A stretch of 64,000 nucleotides of DNA from Acinetobacter kyonggiensis (GTDB taxonomy: Bacteria; Pseudomonadota; Gammaproteobacteria; Pseudomonadales; Moraxellaceae), in contig NZ_FNPK01000002.1 in the NCBI RefSeq assembly GCF_900107285.1, positions 62,001 through 126,000 of the forward strand. Direction: 5' to 3'. A model generated the notes under the pieces. The model was given only the letters and a program-made list of their open reading frames with translations, had not been told where the DNA came from and did no database searches. This document shows positions 1 through 10,105 of this stretch, piece after piece. The position numbers and the translations under genes are program-made. Every line of letters starts with the position of its first letter. Position 1 is the first letter of the stretch.

Positions 1-2710
1 TAAGTAAAACAAAAATGATGATGAATGCCATCGGGATGACGATTTGCATTCTGGCTTTTGCTGAAGCTAGGTTTTCAAACTGACCACCATAACCCAACCA
101 ATAGCCCGCAGGTAACACCTGTTGTTTTAGCTCTTGTTGCATTTCTTGCACAAAAGAACCTAAATCACGATCACGCACATTGGCGGTGACCACAACACGG
201 CGCTTACCATTTTCTCGACTGACTTGGCTAATCCCCAAAATATTCTCAACTTTGGCCACATCTTGTAATTGAATCAATCCACCATTTGGCAGTTGAATCG
301 GTAACATTGCCAATTGCTGTGGCGTGCGCATGCTTTCATCTAATCGAATCACAAAATCGAAACGTCGATCCCCTTGTAAGATGCTCCCCACATTTTGACC
401 ACCAATACTCGTCGCTACTAAATCTTGTATGGACTTCACCGATAAACCATATTGTGCTGCCAAAGCATGATCAATATCGACATTTAAGACAGGTAAACCA
501 TCGGTTTGCTCGACTTTAACTTCACTCGCACCCTCAATCTTTTTCAGTTTTTCCGCAATCTTTTCCGCTTCTTGATTCAGCGTCTGCATATCATCACCAA
601 AAATTTTGATGCCGACATCACTGCGAATGCCCGAAATCAGCTCATTAAAACGGAGTTCAATCGGTTGCGAAAACTCACTGTTATTGCCGGGAATTTTTTC
701 TACAAACGCCAGCATTCGTGCTCGCAAATCATCAATCGTTTCATCTTGATTCGACCATTGATCATGCGGTTTCAACAACACAACACTATCGGAAATATTT
801 GGAGGCATGACATCTGTTGCCACTTCTGCCGTACCTGTACGAGAAAAAATCGCCTTAATTTCAGGAAATTCTTTTAAAAGCTGTTTTTCTAGCCCTTCTT
901 GTATTCTTAAGGATTCTTCAATCCCTGTACTTGGTGCGCGCATTAATTGCAGTGCAAAATCACCTTCGCTCAAAGTCGGAGAAAACTCAGTCCCCACACG
1001 TGTCGATAATGCAGCCGTAAGAAGTAAAATACTGATTGCTGCTGTCACCACCACATATTTAAAAGCATAGGCTTGATCTAAAAGTTTTGCATAGCCATTT
1101 TTTAACGAACTCATCCAACGACTTTCTGTTTCTTTTACATCTCCTGTTAGGAACAAAGCGATGGCTGCTGGCACAAAAGTAATGGATAAAATAATCGCGC
1201 CCACAAGTGCAAGAACCACGGTCATTGCCATGGGATGGAACATTTTCGCTTCAACGCCTTCCAGTGCAAAAATTGGGAAATACACCACCATAATGATGAT
1301 TTGCCCAAATATAAGCGGACGTCTTGCTTGTTTTGCAGCTAAAAAGACTTCAGTAAAACGTTCAGAGCGCGTTAATTTTCTGCCTTTATGCTGCTGAGCT
1401 TCCGCTAAGCGACGGATACAGTTTTCCACAATCACCACTGCACCATCAACGATAATGCCAAAATCCAAAGCACCTAAACTCATCAGATTGGCACTAATTT
1501 TCTGCTCTGCCATGCCTGTCAAAGTAAACAACATTGACAGTGGAATCACACATGCGGTAATCAGTGCCGCTCTAAAATTTCCCAGAAAAATAAACAGGAT
1601 CACAATAACAAGGATGGCACCTTCGACAAGATTTTTGGCAACCGTCTTAATTGCCTTATCCACCAAATGACTACGGTCATAAACGGTTTCAATCACTACA
1701 CCTTTGGGTAATGACTGTTGAATTACCTGAACTTTTTGATCCACAGCTTGAGCGACGGCCTTACTATTTTCACCCATCATCATCATGGCCGTACCCAATA
1801 CGGTTTCTTCACCGTTATAGGTCGCACCACCTGTACGTAAATCATGACCAATGGAGACTGAAGCCACATCACTGACCCGAATAGGTAAGCCATTTTTGGT
1901 GCTAATGCTGACATTTTCGATATCTTGAATAGAAGACAATAAACCTGGCACACGTACGGTCAGTTGTTGCCCATTATCTTCAATAAAACCAGCACCGCGA
2001 TTTGCATTGTTATCTTGAAGTGCTTGCTCCAACTCTGCCACTGAAATTTGGATCTGTTGTAAGCGTGTTAAATCTGGAGCAACAATATAGGTTTTTTCAT
2101 AGCCCCCAATACTATTGACTTCTGCAACCCCTTCAACCCGTTGTAACTGAGGACGAACAATCCAGTCTTGAATTTCCCTTAAATCCATTGCTGTATAAGG
2201 TGTTCCATCTGGCTTTTTGGCATTGGGCTGTGCTTTGATTACCCACTGATAGATTTCCCCCAAACCTGTCGAGATAGGCGACATTTGTGGCTCAACAGCT
2301 TCAGGTAAAGCACTTTTGGCTTCTTGCAAGCGTTGATTAATCAGTTGTCTTGCCCAGTAAATATCCGTCCCATCTTTAAAAATAATGGTAACTTGCGAAA
2401 GTCCGTAACGAGAAATCGAGCGTGTCTGCTCTAGATTTGACATACCAGACATTGCATTTTCAATCGGATAGGTAATCCGTTGCTCAACCTCAAGTGCGGT
2501 AAAACCATTGGCTTGACTATTAATTTGCACTTGAACATTGGTGATGTCAGGTACAGCATCTATTGTCAGTTTTTGATAACTATATATTCCGATACCAATC
2601 CATGCGATGACAAACAACAGCACCCAAATAGCATTGCGAATAGAAAACTGAATGATTCGATCAAACAGTCCTTGACTCGGAAAAAGGTCATCTTGAGAAT
2701 TAATGGGCAT
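1..2710 (-). CDS. czcA: CzcA-type heavy-metal RND efflux pump (3' end cut by window edge)
   Basis: This is the inner-membrane proton/cation antiporter of a tripartite metal efflux complex. About 903 codons are visible from ATG at 2710, and the frame is open through base 1, so roughly the last 130-150 residues are missing. The first residues are cytosolic, followed by a membrane segment (about residues 20-40) and a periplasmic porter region. Around residues 410-425 the reading is DFGIIVDGAVVIVEN, which matches the DFG-x3-DGA-x3-VEN signature of the Zn/Co/Cd (HME1/HME3) class and not the Cu/Ag class. The ATG overlaps the czcB stop by 11 bases, so the genes are translationally coupled. The substrate (Zn, Co, Cd) is inferred from the signature and the czcI-C-B context. 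Confidence 0.93.
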   Translation of the reverse strand, partial: MPINSQDDLFPSQGLFDRIIQFSIRNAIWVLLFVIAWIGIGIYSYQKLTIDAVPDITNVQVQINSQANGFTALEVEQRITYPIENAMSGMSNLEQTRSISRYGLSQVTIIFKDGTDIYWARQLINQRLQEAKSALPEAVEPQMSPISTGLGEIYQWVIKAQPNAKKPDGTPYTAMDLREIQDWIVRPQLQRVEGVAEVNSIGGYEKTYIVAPDLTRLQQIQISVAELEQALQDNNANRGAGFIEDNGQQLTVRVPGLLSSIQDIENVSISTKNGLPIRVSDVASVSIGHDLRTGGATYNGEETVLGTAMMMMGENSKAVAQAVDQKVQVIQQSLPKGVVIETVYDRSHLVDKAIKTVAKNLVEGAILVIVILFIFLGNFRAALITACVIPLSMLFTLTGMAEQKISANLMSLGALDFGIIVDGAVVIVENCIRRLAEAQQHKGRKLTRSERFTEVFLAAKQARRPLIFGQIIIMVVYFPIFALEGVEAKMFHPMAMTVVLALVGAIILSITFVPAAIALFLTGDVKETESRWMSSLKNGYAKLLDQAYAFKYVVVTAAISILLLTAALSTRVGTEFSPTLSEGDFALQLMRAPSTGIEESLRIQEGLEKQLLKEFPEIKAIFSRTGTAEVATDVMPPNISDSVVLLKPHDQWSNQDETIDDLRARMLAFVEKIPGNNSEFSQPIELRFNELISGIRSDVGIKIFGDDMQTLNQEAEKIAEKLKKIEGASEVKVEQTDGLPVLNVDIDHALAAQYGLSVKSIQDLVATSIGGQNVGSILQGDRRFDFVIRLDESMRTPQQLAMLPIQLPNGGLIQLQDVAKVENILGISQVSRENGKRRVVVTANVRDRDLGSFVQEMQQELKQQVLPAGYWLGYGGQFENLASAKARMQIVIPMAFIIIFVLL

Positions 2711-3923
2711 GTTCAGCCTCTCCCTTCTCCATTTCCGATTTCAACAGAAAACTGCCCTGACTGACATACTGCTGTTTCGCAGTTAAACCCGATTTAATCT
2801 CGACCCACTGACCATCACTTGAATAGTTGCCAAGTTGTACAGGGCTTGCCATCAGATGAATTTGCTCTTTTTCAGTCTTGGCAACAAACACAATCTGTTG
2901 ACCATCAATCTGTTGAATCGCGGCTTTAGAAACACGCAATACAGGTTGTCGCGTTGCTTCACCTGTTAATAAAACATTGACCATTAAATTGGGACGTAGC
3001 TCTTGGGCTGGCGTTAAGACTTTCGCACGAACTTGTAAACGTCCTGTTTGACTATCCGCTTCAGTGGTTAAGGCCTGCACTCGCGCTTTAAATAAATTAT
3101 TGGTTTGCAAAGATTTAAATTCAATTTCCTGATTCGGTTGAACATGAATATTTGCAGCACTCGGCAAAATAAACTCCACCCATAATTGATCTAGCTGATC
3201 AATGATAAACAATTGCTTATCCGCAGAAATATTTTCACCCACAACAATATCTTTTTTCGTAATCACCCCATTGAAAGGTGCCTTAATTACATAACGCCCT
3301 TGACTGCCACTGCTTGCACCCAGTGCGGATAAACGACTCCGAGCCGCTTGAACTTGAATCTCCGCTTGTCGATAAGCGTTATATGCACGTTGATAATCCT
3401 GTCTGGCAGAAATCCCTTGATCAAAGAGCTGTTTTTCTCTGTGATAATCTTGCGAAGCTAAAGTGAAAGCTTCCTGAGCAATACTCAAGTTGGCTTGTTG
3501 ATCCACAAGGTCAGGAATAAAAAGCGTGGCTAAAGCCTGTCCTTTTTTAACGTCCTGTCCTAAGGTTACCGCGACACTTTCAACTCTTCCTGCAAAACTC
3601 GCCTCCACATGGGCTTGTTGGTCAGTATTCACCACCAGTTTGGCAGGATATTGTTGTTTTTGTTCAACATCGCCCAATTCAACTTGGGCTAATTTCACAC
3701 CAGACTCAATCAATTGTTTTGAAGTAAAGTTTAACGATTCATCTTCAGCATCAGCCTCCTCAGCTTCATCATGTCCATGCTGTTCATCTGCATGTGCATC
3801 TTCATCGGCAGCTTTACCTGCTTTCTCTTTACCACCGAATAATAAAAAGGCACTCAAAACGATACTAATCGTGATAATGGCAATGATCCAAACCCATTGT
3901 TTTTTTGCTTGATCTATAGACAC
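2700..3923 (-). CDS. czcB: CzcB membrane-fusion (periplasmic adaptor) protein
   Basis: Periplasmic adaptor linking CzcA to CzcC, 407 residues. A single N-terminal membrane anchor (about 11-29) is followed by an acidic, histidine-rich stretch (about 35-62, with HADEQHGHDE) that is likely to bind metal. Then come a barrel-sandwich/lipoyl region, a coiled-coil hairpin (about 145-200) and a beta-barrel region, as in HlyD-like adaptors. The start is GTG at 3923, chosen because GGAG lies 7 bases upstream and the czcC stop is only 2 bases away. The C-terminus ends in EHAH and overlaps czcA. The His-rich N-terminus favours Zn/Co/Cd over copper. Confidence 0.93.
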   Translation of the reverse strand: MSIDQAKKQWVWIIAIITISIVLSAFLLFGGKEKAGKAADEDAHADEQHGHDEAEEADAEDESLNFTSKQLIESGVKLAQVELGDVEQKQQYPAKLVVNTDQQAHVEASFAGRVESVAVTLGQDVKKGQALATLFIPDLVDQQANLSIAQEAFTLASQDYHREKQLFDQGISARQDYQRAYNAYRQAEIQVQAARSRLSALGASSGSQGRYVIKAPFNGVITKKDIVVGENISADKQLFIIDQLDQLWVEFILPSAANIHVQPNQEIEFKSLQTNNLFKARVQALTTEADSQTGRLQVRAKVLTPAQELRPNLMVNVLLTGEATRQPVLRVSKAAIQQIDGQQIVFVAKTEKEQIHLMASPVQLGNYSSDGQWVEIKSGLTAKQQYVSQGSFLLKSEMEKGEAEHAH

Positions 3924-3925
3924 GC

Positions 3926-5320
3926 TTATTCTCCTACCACTGGGCTTAGGTCATTTGTGGATTGCCATAAATTTTGATTGATTTTCATCAGGGCATCGGG
4001 CGACATAAGCGCATTTGCATCTACCCCCAAGGCTAAACTTTCAGCTTGCAAAGATTTTTGCCATGCCTGTTTTAACGTTTGTATTTTATTTAAGCGTTGT
4101 TCCTGAAGCTGAATGCTGGCTTGATGTACATCAGTAATAGAGTATTTACCCACTTTAAAACCCAATAAAGTTTTTTGATGTACCGACTCCGATAACGGAA
4201 TTTGTTGCTCATTGATCAAGTCGTATTGCCATTTCAAACCCTTTAACTCAACCAATAAAGTGTCCAGTTGAGTCCGATTCTGCTGTTGGTAATACTGCTG
4301 TTGCTGATCCAATAAATCTTGTTTTGTTTGGGCGATTTGCATGCCATATTGCTGACGATCAAAGATATTCAAAGGTATTTCAACCCCTAAGCGTATTTGA
4401 CTTTCAGTATTGTTTAAATTGGCTTGCTTACTATTGATGATCCCCAAAAGCACATTCGGATTGGGTCTGGCTTGTGCTTTTAAATATGCTAAATGGGCTT
4501 GCTGTTTGGCTTTTTTCAGTTGAATACTTTGTGTCAATAAATTTTCATTCAGCGCCTGTTGCACAAAGGCAGTTGTATCAGTTGGCCATAATTGCGCACG
4601 GCTTATACTCAGATCATGATCAAGTTCAGCTGCTCCCCATAAATTTGCCAATTGTCTTTTCACCGTGGTTAAAGACAACGCCATTTCTTGTGTCCGTCGC
4701 TGATTTTCAATGTGAGCAAGCAAAGTACGATCCAAATCTAATCTGGAAATGCTTCCAGCACGATAGCGTAATCGTGTGGCATCCACATTTGCTTGACTGT
4801 CTGTTAATTGAGTTTTGCTAATTTTAAGCTCTTCTTGTAAAACAAGAACTTGAGACCATAAATATTTCACAGCCAAGCGGGTTTCTGCTTTATATAATTT
4901 TTGATTTAAATCGACTTGAGATAATTCAACTTTTGCTAAATTTTTTCGGCTACGACGTTGACCAAAAATATCTAAAGGTTGACTAATCTCGACATCTAAT
5001 TCTTGATCCTGATCAGATTTAAAGCCCGTTTTTTGCACAGATAAACTTGGATTCGCCCACAGTTGGCTGTGTTTCAGTTTAGCCGTCGCAATGTCCTGTT
5101 GAGTCTGCAAGGCATGAATTTGGTTTTGATGACCTTCCACACGCATTAATATTTGATTGAAATCTGAATCTTGCTGATTTTTAGATGCTATTGAATGATC
5201 AGCAAAAATGCTCGCTGAAATAGATATCCCGAGGATGAATGCAACCAACTGACATTGTTTTACCTGAACAATCGTTTTCTCATTCAAACTCATACCATGA
5301 GTTGAAACTTTTTTTGACAT
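3926..5320 (-). CDS. czcC: CzcC outer-membrane efflux channel (TolC/OEP family)
   Basis: Outer-membrane channel of the Czc complex, about 464 residues from ATG at 5320. A signal peptide ends near ASIFA. The rest is long alpha-helical repeats rich in Gln, Leu and Ala, with the two OEP repeats typical of the family. An in-frame TTG at 5335 would add five residues (MWDIF) but would put extra residues ahead of the signal peptide, so ATG is preferred. It lies between czcI (32-base gap upstream) and czcB (2-base gap downstream) in one minus-strand operon. Confidence 0.9.
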   Translation of the reverse strand: MSKKVSTHGMSLNEKTIVQVKQCQLVAFILGISISASIFADHSIASKNQQDSDFNQILMRVEGHQNQIHALQTQQDIATAKLKHSQLWANPSLSVQKTGFKSDQDQELDVEISQPLDIFGQRRSRKNLAKVELSQVDLNQKLYKAETRLAVKYLWSQVLVLQEELKISKTQLTDSQANVDATRLRYRAGSISRLDLDRTLLAHIENQRRTQEMALSLTTVKRQLANLWGAAELDHDLSISRAQLWPTDTTAFVQQALNENLLTQSIQLKKAKQQAHLAYLKAQARPNPNVLLGIINSKQANLNNTESQIRLGVEIPLNIFDRQQYGMQIAQTKQDLLDQQQQYYQQQNRTQLDTLLVELKGLKWQYDLINEQQIPLSESVHQKTLLGFKVGKYSITDVHQASIQLQEQRLNKIQTLKQAWQKSLQAESLALGVDANALMSPDALMKINQNLWQSTNDLSPVVGE

Positions 5321-5367
5321 GAAGATGTCCCACAAACATTAATAGAATGATGGTGGGTTGTTTTAGG

Positions 5368-5772
5368 CTACCCCACCGCGAGCGGGGATAATTCGGGAGG
5401 TGGAGCTAAACGAGGGAGATAGGGCGATTGGTAAAAATTTACCCAAGGTCGAGCGTGTAGAATATCGACTTGAAAATTAGGTTCATCGTTATAATAAGAC
5501 TGTGTGTCTAGCTCAAGTGCAATATGATTCGATAAGTGGCTACACCTGTCGTTAAAACATATTTTTTGACAGTAATCATAAATTTTTTGATCATCGACCA
5601 GACTTTTTTTATTGTCATTACTTTGTGCATTGGGCTGAGCAAAAGAGGGATCATTGAAAAATGAAGGCACATTTGGCATTTCATGCAGACACGCCGCTTC
5701 CGCCACACTCCAAATACTTTGGAATGTGAACAATAGCAGGAAGATCTGTAGCAGAAATGTCTTTTTCTTCAT
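5368..5772 (-). CDS. czcI: CzcI-like small periplasmic protein
   Basis: A small secreted protein of 134 residues and first gene of the czc operon. Residues 1-27 form a clear signal peptide (KKK then a Leu/Phe core, cleavage near AEA|A). The mature part has Cys and His residues (CLHEM, YCQKICFNDRC) that could bind metal, and a Pro-rich tail. The position ahead of czcCBA, the size and the signal peptide match CzcI, which is thought to tune Czc expression. Sequence identity to characterised CzcI is low as judged by eye, so the name rests largely on context. Confidence 0.7.
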   Translation of the reverse strand: MKKKTFLLQIFLLLFTFQSIWSVAEAACLHEMPNVPSFFNDPSFAQPNAQSNDNKKSLVDDQKIYDYCQKICFNDRCSHLSNHIALELDTQSYYNDEPNFQVDILHARPWVNFYQSPYLPRLAPPPELSPLAVG

Positions 5773-6237
5773 AGCATCATCTTAAACTTTAAGCCCGCAT
5801 TATAGCGATCATTTGGATTGAAAGCACTTAGATTTAGAAGATACAAATTAATCTCGCCAATAAAGCGGCACCCATACATTCAATGCCACCTTGCATAAAG
5901 TGAATCATCTAGAAAAAACTCAAGCTTAAAGTTCTTTGCAATAAAGCTTTCACCCCACAATTTGATTCCCCCATTTTAGATGCAACTCAACTTTTTATTG
6001 ATGATAACTTAACCATTTTCTTTCCAAAGGATTCTGGCTAAATATTTAACGGTTTTGAGCAAGTCATTGCAATCTTGAGCATATACTTTTAAATCTATCC
6101 ATGATCTCGCCTTATTTCAGACATAAGCTAATGACTCATAAGCCTTTCATATAGGAATTACTCCCTTATTAATATACTTTTTGATAAAAAATTAGTACGC
6201 TATGGTTAATGAATAGATTGAATAAAAAAGATAATGT
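5773..6237. other. Intergenic region between czcI and the fimbrial subunit gene
   Basis: This gap of 465 bases holds the czc promoter on the left. In the middle (about 5925-6041, plus strand) is a short open stretch without a start codon, reading roughly KAFTPQFDSPILDATQLF and ending at a stop. It looks like a decayed coding remnant that I cannot assign. The right 100 bases are AT-rich and should carry the promoter of the gene starting at 6238, but I see no strong promoter match. Confidence 0.4.
5799..5804 (-). promoter_or_regulatory. -10 box of the czcICBA operon
   Basis: On the minus strand this reads TATAAT, 27 bases upstream of the czcI ATG. No good -35 box stands at 17 bases, which is common for promoters that need an activator such as a metal-responsive regulator. 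The regulator itself is not in the window. Confidence 0.45.
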
Positions 6238-6717
6238 ATGAAATTACCATTTTGCGCTCTCTTGACCTGTATTTTGGTGGGTGCATCAGCACTGATTTAT
6301 GCAGAAAACCAACAATCAACTCAGTTTAACGTGAGTATTAGCATTAAAGAAACTTGCAATATTACGGCAGCCAATAGCGCAGATCTCGATTTTGGCAGCA
6401 TTAACCGCGCATCAAAAGGCTCAAATCAAAGTAATCATTTAGCAGTAACGTGTACCCAAGGAACGCCTTATCGTATTGCACTACAAAGCCAAAGAGCGAT
6501 GGCAAATGCGACTTCAAATAATACTAAAATTCCTTATACCCTGTATCAGGATGCCAATCGGACAACGCTCTGGGGCGCAGATACTCAAAATGCTTATAGC
6601 AATACAGGCACTGGAAATACCCAAAAAATTCCAGTTTGGGGACAAGTCAACCAAGCAAACACCAATGTTCCTGCGGGGCAATATACAGACAAAGTAACCG
6701 CTGTCATTACTTACTAA
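6238..6717 (+). CDS. Spore coat U (SCPU) domain fimbrial subunit, Csu-like
   Basis: Predicted subunit of archaic chaperone-usher fimbriae, 159 residues. A signal peptide (1-22, ending LIYAE) is followed by one SCPU domain: a paired Cys near ETCNIT, a second Cys in AVTCTQGTPY, the IPYTLYQD block and a terminal ITY. It is clearly related to the CsuA/B-like protein encoded at 10867-11334. Unlike every other gene of this cluster it is on the plus strand, and its stop codon overlaps the stop of the tip-protein gene. It may be an alternative subunit under separate control. Confidence 0.85.
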   Translation: MKLPFCALLTCILVGASALIYAENQQSTQFNVSISIKETCNITAANSADLDFGSINRASKGSNQSNHLAVTCTQGTPYRIALQSQRAMANATSNNTKIPYTLYQDANRTTLWGADTQNAYSNTGTGNTQKIPVWGQVNQANTNVPAGQYTDKVTAVITY

Positions 6718-7727
6718 TAGGTTAGCGTCACTGTAATGGTGTCCTGATATTCTCCCGCAGGTACAGCCGCTGAACTTGGCCCAGCCTTTCCATAAATAGG
6801 AATCGTCTGTGTGCCATTGTTGCCCGTACCCTGTGATGCACCGCTATTGTTCCACAGCTGACTGTACTGCGCATCGCGGTATAATTCATAGGCAATATAG
6901 TCTGAACCTTTGCGCATACGACGTGTCGTGCCGTCATAGTTCATTCCCTGATCTAAATTCACTTTCCAAGACGTATTCAAGGGGCAAGACAAAGTTACCG
7001 TTGTCGAACTGGTCACTGCCTGAGATAAATCATTCATGTGACCAAAATTCAGATCGGATGCAGAAATCAAATTACAACTGTTTTCATAGTTTGTCGTGAC
7101 GCTCAAACTGTTGCTGCTTTGATTGCTTGACTGAGATGCCAATACATCTTCTGTAGTTGGCTGTTTGTCCTGACTAAAGGCATATAATAGACTGACTTGC
7201 GTATCATTATTATTCTGATAGCTTCCAGCTGTGACATTTTGCCCCGCATAAACATAACCATAAATCGGCAGATCGAAAACTTTCTGGTTTTCATTCACGG
7301 TGAAAGTTTTATAGCTACATGTTAATGTCGATAAATTGGCTTGCGTATCAATTCTTTGGGTCAAAGCGGGATCATAAAACAAGTCATAACTGAGATAAGA
7401 GTGCGGCCAAGAAGAATATGAAACTATTTGACGGCGATTATTGGACAAACCTAAACCACCCGCGGTCGCATAAGGACACAAAGCAACATTGACCGTTTTG
7501 GTATGACCATATTGATTACACGTCACTTGCCAATTGCTGTAACTGGTTTTTCCTTTACCCGATACCGAACCGAAATTCAAAGCGGGGCCAGACAACCAAC
7601 ACGAACCAGATGCTTGAGCAGATGAACTAACACTCATCAGGGCAAAAGGCAGCATTAGGGCAAAAATCCAATATGCTAGTAGCAGCCCTGAACGCTGCGT
7701 ACGGTGAATATTCATTATTATTGGCAC
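6714..7727 (-). CDS. Two-domain SCPU protein, CsuE-like fimbrial tip adhesin
   Basis: Last gene of the fimbrial operon, 337 residues. After an N-terminal membrane/signal segment (to about residue 40, SAQASG) there are two SCPU domains, about 41-180 and 210-337. Each has Cys pairs, and the second ends in TVTLTY. This two-domain build is that of the CsuE tip adhesin. GTG at 7727 is chosen because a GGGGA motif sits 7 bases upstream and overlaps the usher stop. ATG at 7715 is the alternative. Adhesion to surfaces is inferred from CsuE. Confidence 0.85.
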   Translation of the reverse strand: MPIIMNIHRTQRSGLLLAYWIFALMLPFALMSVSSSAQASGSCWLSGPALNFGSVSGKGKTSYSNWQVTCNQYGHTKTVNVALCPYATAGGLGLSNNRRQIVSYSSWPHSYLSYDLFYDPALTQRIDTQANLSTLTCSYKTFTVNENQKVFDLPIYGYVYAGQNVTAGSYQNNNDTQVSLLYAFSQDKQPTTEDVLASQSSNQSSNSLSVTTNYENSCNLISASDLNFGHMNDLSQAVTSSTTVTLSCPLNTSWKVNLDQGMNYDGTTRRMRKGSDYIAYELYRDAQYSQLWNNSGASQGTGNNGTQTIPIYGKAGPSSAAVPAGEYQDTITVTLTY

Positions 7728-10099
7728 GTTAAATTCCCCAAGTCTAGAAAACCATATTGCGCTGAAAAATCAGGCAAGTCTATACGGCAAACCTGCCCCA
7801 TTTGCTCGACAAAAACTGTTGATGCAGCTGGATTTTCTAAATAAATCATGCCATCCCGCCCAACAATCGTATGTTCAACATTGTCTAAATTAGGCGCAGT
7901 TTTCTGTACCCACACTCGGCTTCCCATTTTTAAAGGCTGATTCTGTTTATCAACTGCAACCCATTGTACCGAACGCATTTTATACACTGGAAAATTCACA
8001 TACACGCCACTAGAGCTATAAGGAACTGCATCTATTTGTGTCGATTCAATTTTATATTCCAGTGGTAAATCTAACGTATCTATAGACACCACATTATGCT
8101 GATATGGATTCAATGAATCGATTAATAACAGTCCCTTTCGATTGGTTTTACCCACGAGACGATTTTCCAGCCGTACAGGGATATCTGCCACACCTTCGGT
8201 AGACACCACAGCAAATGAATTCAGCGATTGACGCATGGCAAAAAGATTGCGGTTCATCATCACCAGGCTGCCACGTGCTGACCCAATGACAGTGCTATAA
8301 TCTTCATCGTTAATCTTGGCATTTTGAAACCCTAGATCCCATTGTCCAACTGAAGTTTCCCGCTGCAACTGTCCCTGTAAACTATAATTACTTGGATCAC
8401 TATATTCGATGTTGCTTTGCCAACCCCAATCTGCTTGATTTTGCAAAGCCGTTTTACGCACACTTGCCGACACCTTATTACGTTCCGTATTCTTTTGCGC
8501 ATTCATAGTGGCGTTGGTCTGACGGTCTAACGGAATATTCAGTGACATAAAAAAAGTATTACTTTTTTCATTTAAATCACGCGTCATATTCAAGGTTAAA
8601 TAACTCTTGGAAGGAAAATAATAAGACCAATTAAAGATCAGATATTCATTATCAATCCCTTGATATTGCTGCGCTGCATAACTACTGCCAAATTGACCAA
8701 GAGGCGTATTCACCCCCAAGAAAATATGATCAGAGCGGTCAATATAGGCATAGCCCAAACCACTGGCCAAATCACCAAAATTACCGTCACTTTGCTGATG
8801 ATGCATAGAAAAGTTGATCAAGCGGTTATTCCACTCATAACCTGCTGAAAAAGCCTGCCCTGCCTGTTGATTTAATTCGCTATAACTATAAGAGCCATTT
8901 AACACCCCCAAAGTATTTGGCAAGCGGTGTACAACACCAAATCCTGCTAAAGCCACATCATTTGAATATTCAGTATGGCTTTCCAATGTCGTGTTATTGC
9001 TTAAACCGTGCCGGAAAGTGGCATTCATTAAAAGATCATGCCCATAGCTAAATGACTTGACCGCATAATTCAGTTTATTCACCCCCAGACTCACATCCCA
9101 GTCGGATAAACCTTGCTGCAATAACTGTGAAGTGCCAAATAAGGAAAAGTTGACAATCCGTTGCTGTCCATTCAAATCGGTAATTAATAACTGCGCTGTT
9201 CCCGCACCTGTAATTGACGGTGCAGTCTGAATATTGAACTGCCCTGGAAGCACTTCACTGCTGCTTTGCTGAATACCATTAATTAATAAATCTACCGTTG
9301 ACGGCAATAGCACTGAATCTTTAAATGAGGCTAATGGTGAAGTCACTTGGTACGGCTGTAAATTATAGTTTTTTGCCAGTTTAATGCCTGAAATGCGGGT
9401 CGAGCGACTCCAATCTAAAGCGCGCGACTGACTATCGCCTAATGTTAATGTCAGCGCCCGATTGGCAAAATCCTTTTGCCAATAAGTATCTAAAATCTGG
9501 CTATTCAGTTCTTCCGATGTCTTTGACTGGGTATAAGCATGGTTAGCAGAAATACTTAAAACACTGCCCGCTCCAAAACCAAAAAAACGTAGCTCATTCC
9601 AGCCGCTTAAAGACCAAACATCTTCAGTGGCTTGGGCATAAAAATCGTAATTGAAAAGCACGCCCGGTTTAATCTGCTGAGCATTGACTTTGGCGGCTTC
9701 AATCGGAATAAATCCTGCTACAGTATTGTTCTGCAAAAAAGAGACAGCTACATCCAAATGGATACTTTGCGCAGCGGCATTGTAATTGTAGCTTAAACCA
9801 GAAATTTGAGACAAACTGATAAAACCTGCATGCTGGGGAGCATCAGGTACGCTGACTTTTAATTGCAGTTCTTGCAGGGTTGTCCGTGAAATTAGTAAAT
9901 CATGCGATGTTTGAATAAAGTGCCCAAAAGTTGAGCTAGATGCCTGATTCAACACAATACTTAAATACAGCTCCTGCTGCTTAATACCATCATCTTCTAA
10001 ACTGACATTTTCGCTAGCAATGACCAAAGTACTGGATAAACAATACGTACACAGCAATGCTTGAAATAATGGGCCACAGTCAGCGAACTTTTTTCTCAT
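7718..10099 (-). CDS. Outer-membrane usher, CsuD-like (archaic chaperone-usher)
   Basis: Outer-membrane assembly channel for fimbrial subunits, 793 residues, the usual length for archaic ushers. Signal peptide (about 1-29), N-terminal chaperone-binding domain, then a long beta-barrel region with alternating aromatic/polar strands (about 150-640), a plug region (around 230-310) and C-terminal beta domains (GKTNRKGLLLIDSL; FPVYKM). It starts 4 bases after the chaperone stop and overlaps the start of the tip gene, so subunit, chaperone, usher and tip form one transcription unit. Confidence 0.92.
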   Translation of the reverse strand: MRKKFADCGPLFQALLCTYCLSSTLVIASENVSLEDDGIKQQELYLSIVLNQASSSTFGHFIQTSHDLLISRTTLQELQLKVSVPDAPQHAGFISLSQISGLSYNYNAAAQSIHLDVAVSFLQNNTVAGFIPIEAAKVNAQQIKPGVLFNYDFYAQATEDVWSLSGWNELRFFGFGAGSVLSISANHAYTQSKTSEELNSQILDTYWQKDFANRALTLTLGDSQSRALDWSRSTRISGIKLAKNYNLQPYQVTSPLASFKDSVLLPSTVDLLINGIQQSSSEVLPGQFNIQTAPSITGAGTAQLLITDLNGQQRIVNFSLFGTSQLLQQGLSDWDVSLGVNKLNYAVKSFSYGHDLLMNATFRHGLSNNTTLESHTEYSNDVALAGFGVVHRLPNTLGVLNGSYSYSELNQQAGQAFSAGYEWNNRLINFSMHHQQSDGNFGDLASGLGYAYIDRSDHIFLGVNTPLGQFGSSYAAQQYQGIDNEYLIFNWSYYFPSKSYLTLNMTRDLNEKSNTFFMSLNIPLDRQTNATMNAQKNTERNKVSASVRKTALQNQADWGWQSNIEYSDPSNYSLQGQLQRETSVGQWDLGFQNAKINDEDYSTVIGSARGSLVMMNRNLFAMRQSLNSFAVVSTEGVADIPVRLENRLVGKTNRKGLLLIDSLNPYQHNVVSIDTLDLPLEYKIESTQIDAVPYSSSGVYVNFPVYKMRSVQWVAVDKQNQPLKMGSRVWVQKTAPNLDNVEHTIVGRDGMIYLENPAASTVFVEQMGQVCRIDLPDFSAQYGFLDLGNLTCQ

Positions 10100-10105
10100 T
10101 ACAGT

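Noticed and set aside
3526..3912. 128-codon plus-strand open frame opposite czcB
   Set aside because: It is the antisense of the well-supported czcB gene with no binding site or family pattern.
1..5772. Copper/silver (Cus-type) efflux system
   Set aside because: The CzcA signature DFG-x3-DGA-x3-VEN and the His-rich CzcB and CzcI context point to Zn/Co/Cd.
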